Positions 58,539 through 64,000 of a DNA stretch of 64,000 nucleotides are shown here, in pieces; the stretch's first letter is position 1; the number at the start of each line of letters is the position of its first letter. The stretch comes from Stenogyne calaminthoides. Its lineage: Eukaryota > Streptophyta > Magnoliopsida > Lamiales > Lamiaceae. The stretch is from NCBI GenBank assembly GCA_037126765.1, contig JBBCBC010000025.1, forward strand, positions 15,370,175 to 15,434,174, given 5' to 3'. Position numbers and translations under genes: made by a program. The notes below the pieces were generated by a model. That model did no database searches, was not told the DNA's origin, and was given only the letters and a program-made list of their open reading frames with translations.

Positions 58539-59930
58539 ATGAAGCAACACCACTTTCTCCTCACGTGCTTCCCAGCCCAAGGCCACATCAACCCCATCCT
58601 CCAGCTAGCCAAGACCCTCACCCGCCTCGGCGCCGCCGCCACTTTCGCCACCACCACCCGCGGCCTCAGCCGCCTCCGCGGCCACCTCCCGGGCCTCTCC
58701 TACGCCTCCTTCTCCGACGGCCACGACGACGAAACCCCGCCCTCCGGCGACTTCAACGCCTACATGGCTGACTTCAAGAAATTCGGGTCCAAAGGTATCA
58801 CCAACATCATACAAAAGTATCGGGACGAGGGCGAACCGGTGACGTGCGTCGTCTACACCCTCCTCCTCCCGTGGGTCTCCACGGTGGCGCGTGACATGCA
58901 CGTCCCGTCGGCTTTTCTCGCAATTCAATGCGCCACCGCTTTCGCTATTTACAATCGTTGTTTCTCTAGTTACGATGGTATTCATGAAAGTGGGATTGAT
59001 TCATCGGTTTTGTTAGATATCAAGGGTTTGCCTTTGTTCACTTGGAGTGATTTGCCAACTTTTGTATTACCTAATAACCCTATGAATCCTTTGATGGTCC
59101 CTATTATGCTAGAGCACATTCAAGAACTTGAAGAAAACCCTAATTCTTTGGTTCTTCTTAATACCTATGAAGAATTGGAGAAAGAGGCGATTGAAGCTTT
59201 GATTGAGAAGAAAATGAATGTAATCTCTATAGGGCCTTTGGTTCCATCGGCTTTCGCCGATGGAAACGACTCGAGTGATAAGTCGTTCGGAGGCGATTTG
59301 TTCGTAAAAAACGAGGACTACTTCGAGTGGCTCGACTCGAAGGGGGAGAAATCGGTTGTTTACGTCGCGTTTGGGAGTTTGGTGGCGATGGATAGGGAGA
59401 GAAAGATGGAGATTTTGCATGGGCTTGTGGAAAGTAAAAGACCCTTTTTGTGGGTTATAAGATCCTCGGACAATGAAGAAGAAGAAAAAGAGGTGAAGAA
59501 ATTGCTCGAGAACGAGGTGAAAAATGGGGATGGAATGATAGTCCCATGGTGTTCACAAGTGGAAGTGCTTAGTCATAAATCCGTGGGGTGTTTCGTTACG
59601 CACTGTGGATGGAATTCGACTCTCGAAAGTCTGGTCTGTGGGGTCCCCGTAATCGGGTACCCACATTATTCGGACCAGACTACAAATGCTAAGATGGTGG
59701 AAGAGGTTTGGGGGAATGGGGTTAGAGCAAGAGAAAATGGAGATCATGTGGTTGTAAAGAGAGGAGAATTCAAGAAGTGTTTGGATGTTGTGATGGGTGA
59801 TAGTGATAGAGGGATAGAAATTAGAAATAATGCTTTGAAATGGAGAGGCTTGTCAGTTGAGGCTGTAAAGGATGGTGGGTCTACGTACAATAATTTGAGG
59901 AAGGTTTTGGAGATGAACTTAATTATTTAG
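58539..59930 (+). CDS. UDP-glycosyltransferase, family 1, UGT75-like (463 aa)
   Basis: The enzyme transfers sugar, most likely glucose from UDP-glucose, to a small plant molecule in the cytosol. The ATG at 58539 starts MKQHHFLLTCFPAQGHINP; an upstream in-frame TTG at 58518 is not a plausible start. His16 in PAQGHINP is the catalytic base. The 44-residue PSPG sugar-donor box runs from Trp337 to Gln380, with HCGWNSTLES inside; the final Gln fits a preference for glucose. Near residue 110 the sequence CVVYTLLLPW lacks the Asp found in many other UGTs, as in the UGT75 group. The box ends PHYSDQ instead of the more common PQWTDQ. Single exon, usual length, no lesion. Relatives act on anthocyanins (5-O position), crocetin, indole-butyrate or abscisate, so the acceptor cannot be told. 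Confidence 0.93.
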   Translation: MKQHHFLLTCFPAQGHINPILQLAKTLTRLGAAATFATTTRGLSRLRGHLPGLSYASFSDGHDDETPPSGDFNAYMADFKKFGSKGITNIIQKYRDEGEPVTCVVYTLLLPWVSTVARDMHVPSAFLAIQCATAFAIYNRCFSSYDGIHESGIDSSVLLDIKGLPLFTWSDLPTFVLPNNPMNPLMVPIMLEHIQELEENPNSLVLLNTYEELEKEAIEALIEKKMNVISIGPLVPSAFADGNDSSDKSFGGDLFVKNEDYFEWLDSKGEKSVVYVAFGSLVAMDRERKMEILHGLVESKRPFLWVIRSSDNEEEEKEVKKLLENEVKNGDGMIVPWCSQVEVLSHKSVGCFVTHCGWNSTLESLVCGVPVIGYPHYSDQTTNAKMVEEVWGNGVRARENGDHVVVKRGEFKKCLDVVMGDSDRGIEIRNNALKWRGLSVEAVKDGGSTYNNLRKVLEMNLII

Positions 59931-59979
59931 ATACATGCACTTACTTAAATGTTGTGATTATTGGTTTTCATCTTGATCT

Positions 59980-59985
59980 AATAAA
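59980..59985 (+). terminator. Polyadenylation signal of the UGT gene
   Basis: AATAAA 50 bases after the stop codon; a plausible plant near-upstream element. Confidence 0.5.
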
Positions 59986-61499
59986 TGTTAGAATTGACTT
60001 TTTTGATGACTTAATATTTATGATTTCTTGTTAGCTAGCTTAAATATATGTAGATATATTATTTTATAGTATTAGATTTAAATAGTTAAATATTTATAAA
60101 TAAGACATATATATACACCCAAAATTTGGGCTGACAATCCACATATAATTTCGTGAGGCGAGTACTAATTATTAAAATTAAATCAAATAAATAAAAAATA
60201 TTAAGTAAAAATGAGTCAAAATAATTATTATGTTCAATCTAATGCATTACAAGAAAATAAATAATTTGTTAGAGTTTTTCATAAAAAAAATCGAATTGTT
60301 AGAGTTTTTCATTAAAAAAAAAATTTGGTCCATAATTAATGAGGGTCGCCTATAATTTATCAATGAATTTTTTGAATTCTAGTAGACAAATAAATTACTT
60401 ACTAACAAATTGCCTACACATTTGTAATTTTTATAAACAAATAAATTACCTACACAAATATTTTCATAAGTAATTTACATTTTCGCGGGCTATTAAATTT
60501 GGAATTTTCTACAAACAAATTGCCTAAGAATTATATTTTCATAGACAATTTATTTGTAGATAATTTGTGGAATGATGATGTCTACCTGATTAAAATAATA
60601 TATAAGTATGTTATAGGAAAAAAAAATTATTCAAGAACAAAATTAATATTTGATGAATTTTTTTAATCATATTGGAAAATTTCATAACCAGTTCTTTAGT
60701 TTCTTATAGTAGTGACGACAAATTGTGAAGTTCACTACACTAATTTTCCACCACATACTAATTTTCAACCACTTATTGGTAAAGTCAAAGACCACACTCT
60801 TTAGCATGTTACAATGTCAGCATCCGAAGAATTATGGGAGCGTTCGGTTTTGGATTAATCAATCAATTATTAAATTAATCAACTTTCTTAAACATCTTAT
60901 ATAAATATATATATATTTATTGAATTAATCAACTTTCTTAAACATCTTGATTAAGGGAGAAGCGTGAACTACAACGAACATTCTTCTCAATCTCCATTGA
61001 TTCCCATTGAAATATCGACAAAGAGAAAATAAGAGAAAACACTCTAACTATTTTAATTTCATATTCAATAGGAGAATTCGTTTACAGCTGAGCTCTTTAA
61101 ATAAGAGCAGAAATTTAATTAAAGATAAATACTAATCTATGAAAATAAATCACAACAAATAAAAATAAAGATACTAATTATACGAGATAGCTATCGCAAT
61201 CTAGTCTTCATCACATCTAATATAAATATAGAATATTATAGAACCATGTTATGCTGACAATCCGAACCCTCATGGGTCAGCCCAACCAATTAAAAAAGAT
61301 TTGAATCATTGTGGTGTGCCATATTTTACTGTACAGTAAATTCAGCACAAGGGAAGTGTCTATAATAAAAGTGTGGGGAATAGGTAGGGGGAATGTGGAG
61401 ATGGAATTAAAAATGGAGAAGATATTTATTTGATCGTGAGTGACTTATTGTAAACAAACTTGAATGTCTTATTAACAAGTTCGCGCTCAAGAAACACCG
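59986..61499. other. AT-rich intergenic DNA with small repeats
   Basis: No gene. TTGTTAGAGTTTTTCAT is repeated near 60267 and 60297. Around 60380-60560, words like ACAAATTGCCTACACA recur in both orientations and suggest an old small DNA transposon. GGGCTGACAATCC near 60128 and GCTGACAATCCGAACC near 61253 are shared dispersed-repeat words. Confidence 0.45.
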
Positions 61500-62045
61500 A
61501 AGACACATAGAATTGGAAGCTATCATCAGATGGGGGCTTTAAAAACAAAAAAGGTGTACAACATGATCCACAATCTAGCTGGTGCCCCCTTCTCGAACTA
61601 GATTTCAGCAGCGTTCAAACATGTATGGAATAAATCGCCCCAATCAAAGGCGGCGGCAATGGCATGGAGACTTCTTTGAAATCGTCTACCAACAAAATCC
61701 AATCTTTTCAAGAGGAAGATTTTGAACCATAATTCAGATCTCTCATGTACGTTTTGCAGCACCGATGGAAAGTGCATCCCATCTATTTTTTTATTGTTGC
61801 ATGCAAGACTTCGAAAATCTGGGAGTCATGCTTGTGGCTCGGTATTTCGACAGTTTACCATTTCAATATCTTGGAACACTTCAGTGGAAATTCTGGCAAC
61901 CTTGGTGGTAAGATTGGCTCCTCTTTCTCAATAGGCTTGTGGATTTGCATAATTTGGAGTATCTGGAAAAGCCGAAACAAATTGATCTTTGAAGATATTC
62001 CGCTCGACGAGGAGAAATCTGGAGGAGAGATTAAAGGTTGATTTT
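61500..62045 (+). pseudogene. LINE fragment: C-terminus of reverse transcriptase protein with zf-RVT domain
   Basis: Pieces in shifting frames read WKLSSDGGF, then AWRLL (stop) NRLPTKSNLFKRKIL, SDLSCTFCST, and finally KIWESCLWLG and WSIWKSRNKLIFED. This order matches the zinc-binding segment that follows reverse transcriptase in plant non-LTR retrotransposons and related pseudogenes. Upstream RT and the poly-A tail are not seen. It has at least three lesions. Confidence 0.8.
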
Positions 62046-62265
62046 GAAGTTGGAGTTCGGTCAAATACAACTCTTTCTGTAATCTATCTTTTAATGAATG
62101 ACTCTCAAATCCTAGGATTTTTTTTAGAATTAGAGAAAAATTTCAATAAGACACACGGTACATTTTGTACTAGGTATTCCTTATACCCATTTATTCATTT
62201 TAATGAATACCTTTTACCGATCAAAATAAAAAGTACATCACAATACTGTACTATTCAGCTGAACA
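62046..62265. other. Left flank of the last LTR, no gene
   Basis: Short frames only. The five bases before the LTR are GAACA, the candidate target duplication; its partner is outside the window. Confidence 0.5.
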
Positions 62266-64000
62266 TGTTGGGGAATAAGTTGCACAGATCTATTCGGGGT
62301 GAATATTTAAATACAAATTTAATTCTTTAATTATTACTAGCATGAATTAATCCTATATTAATTCAAATAATAATCCAACAACATATCATGCATATAATAA
62401 TTCACGTAAAACCTCACGATCGCAGAATTCTCTACGAGTTTACGTGAACGTATTCTCTTGGGATGGCAAATCGATGGTGAATAGACTAACCGTAAGGACT
62501 TCCCAAGTATTCCCTTAGCCCTCGCTTAGACTATCCCAAGGAAGGATTCTTGTGAACGATTTAACAAAAGGAAAATAAATTATGTTGCACCACCTTTGTG
62601 GATTTACTAATTTTTCCAGCACATGGAATTATACTTGGGAATGAAAGAATCATCCCCTATTTATAGAGACTAGGGTGAACGAAACTTTTGGCAAAATATG
62701 ATGTGGGAAAATATTTTCTTGATCTCCAAGAAATCTTGAATATATCCCCTATATTCTTTTTCCCATAATCATAATATTCCACAAAAATCCCACCTACTCT
62801 ATATATATGGATTTTTCGAAAAAATAGATGATCAAGATTCCAAGATTTGGATCTTCATGAATTTATGAGATATTCTTGTATTTCAAGAAATACATATCTT
62901 CCATAATATCTTTTCAAGAAAATCAAGAAAATCTTTCTTGCCCACTATATTTCAAAATTTTCGAAAATATCATTATGAATAACCAAGTGGGAGATTTCTT
63001 GAATTTAATGAGATAATCTTGTATTCCAAGAATACATACCTTCATTCCATAACAAAATTCAAAGAAAATCTTTCTCCCAACTTTATCCATAATTTTCGAA
63101 ATATTATTGGAAAAATAAGCAACATTTATTTATTTTATTTTAATCACCTTTTCAGTTAATGGACTATATGTTGGGCTACTCAGGGGGCCTTTAGGAGAAT
63201 TAAGATTGGACCTTCTAATGGACCTTGAATATCTAATATTGAGCCACAATATAATTCAAGCCCATAAATATTAATTAATCCCACTACATAATTAATATTG
63301 CACTATCCATCTTAACCCATATTACAGTCCCGGTCATTATTTCCCGTGTTTAAAATTATCTAGCCCATTAATTAATTCAAGCCACTGAAATAGCTTTCCA
63401 TTAATTAATATCTTTTATCCTTGGTCAAGGAACGGTTCAACATTATTATCCATACCGGAAACTAATTCCACTTGCAAGATTTGGTATGATAAAGCTTATG
63501 AACCTCCCAAGGGGCAAATCAAATAAGCGTACTTGCACACGATTCTTCATATTAAATCTTAGCAATCACATGTGACTAATAATATTGCCCAAGATAAAAA
63601 GTATTGAATCTCATTGATTCGCTACCCATGATAAGTCAAAGCAATAGTTACCAATCCCACGTGATCCTATTTAAGGGATGAAGGTTAAGAAATAACGAAC
63701 CACTGAGGTCTAATTCTTCCTTGTTCAGTACTGAAGAATTTATCCTCCTGTAGGTCCTATTCAGTGCATCAGTCATGCACTAGTATAATCTCTTGGTCAA
63801 GACAAGCCAATCTGAGCCTTACACTTCAACCTTTCACGATGGGTTGTTCATTTCCATCTAGGTCGTGAATAACATACTTTTAGTTACAAGTGACTGTTAA
63901 TTTAATCTTCAGTGATTTGGAATCACTAAATTAACTACAATGTAACAAGTACGACTTTATTGAACAGTTATGCAGTAAATATACGTAACATTCAATAATA
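62266..64000 (-). mobile_element. Antisense F1 LTR, running off the window
   Basis: It starts TGTTGGGGAATAAG, the inverse of the F1 LTR end, and follows the F1a LTR in reverse to the window end (1735 bases seen of about 1840). No primer-site complement precedes it, so the internal region is not on the left. It is either the 3' LTR of an antisense F1 element or a solo LTR. Confidence 0.88.

Overview
This window is plant nuclear DNA, almost certainly from a eudicot. It holds one gene that looks intact, a single-exon family-1 UDP-glycosyltransferase of the UGT75 type (58539-59930, + strand). Most of the rest is transposable elements in several layers. The GC-rich 5' end of the UGT gene and its family suggest an asterid, possibly Lamiales, but that is a weak inference. 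There is no rRNA, tRNA or CRISPR, and nothing bacterial.

Layout. (1) 1-7863: a Ty1/copia element (family F1, copy F1a). Its 5' LTR is cut by the window start, its leader contains a GC-rich block, its gag-pol is broken, and it has a 1.84 kb 3' LTR. (2) 7864-10179: AT-rich flank with a fold-back MITE. (3) 10180-16314: an F1 LTR remnant joined to a second, 5'-truncated copia element (C2). (4) 16315-51657: an antisense F1 copy (F1b) split into two halves by 30.7 kb of nested insertions. (5) 51658-57611: old LTR debris, two tiny TRIM elements, a G-rich block with a minisatellite, and a Stowaway MITE. (6) 57612-58290: a MITE inside a MITE, just upstream of the UGT gene. (7) 58539-59930: the UGT gene. 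(8) 59931-62265: AT-rich flank with a decayed LINE fragment. (9) 62266-64000: another antisense F1 LTR running off the window.

The nest can be read from its junctions. F1b is interrupted in gag by a solo LTR of chromovirus/Tekay appearance (17278-47958, 5-bp duplication TGATG). That LTR is interrupted by a minus-strand Helitron-like element (18642 to about 47526) carrying exon fragments of host genes, among them a DUF1997-type gene. The Helitron holds a Sirevirus solo LTR (20351-21660, duplication AAATG), an internally deleted two-LTR element (24174-26931, duplication CGTCC) and a truncated Sirevirus (28452-47380) with gag, pol and an env-like second gene. The Sirevirus 5' LTR is itself interrupted by a deleted Tat-lineage gypsy element with an antisense extra gene (29317-35337, duplication GATAT) and by another solo LTR (35654-36980, duplication TAGCG).

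There is no pathway-level gene cluster here. Every retroelement gene shows stops or frameshifts, so none looks autonomous. I found no wholly new system. The most unusual points are the depth of the datable nest, the Helitron gene capture, the 39-bp repeat with filler DNA at the Sirevirus junction, the clustered mutations in one LTR of the deleted element, and the GC-rich leaders of F1. All identities and junctions were read by eye, without alignment software.
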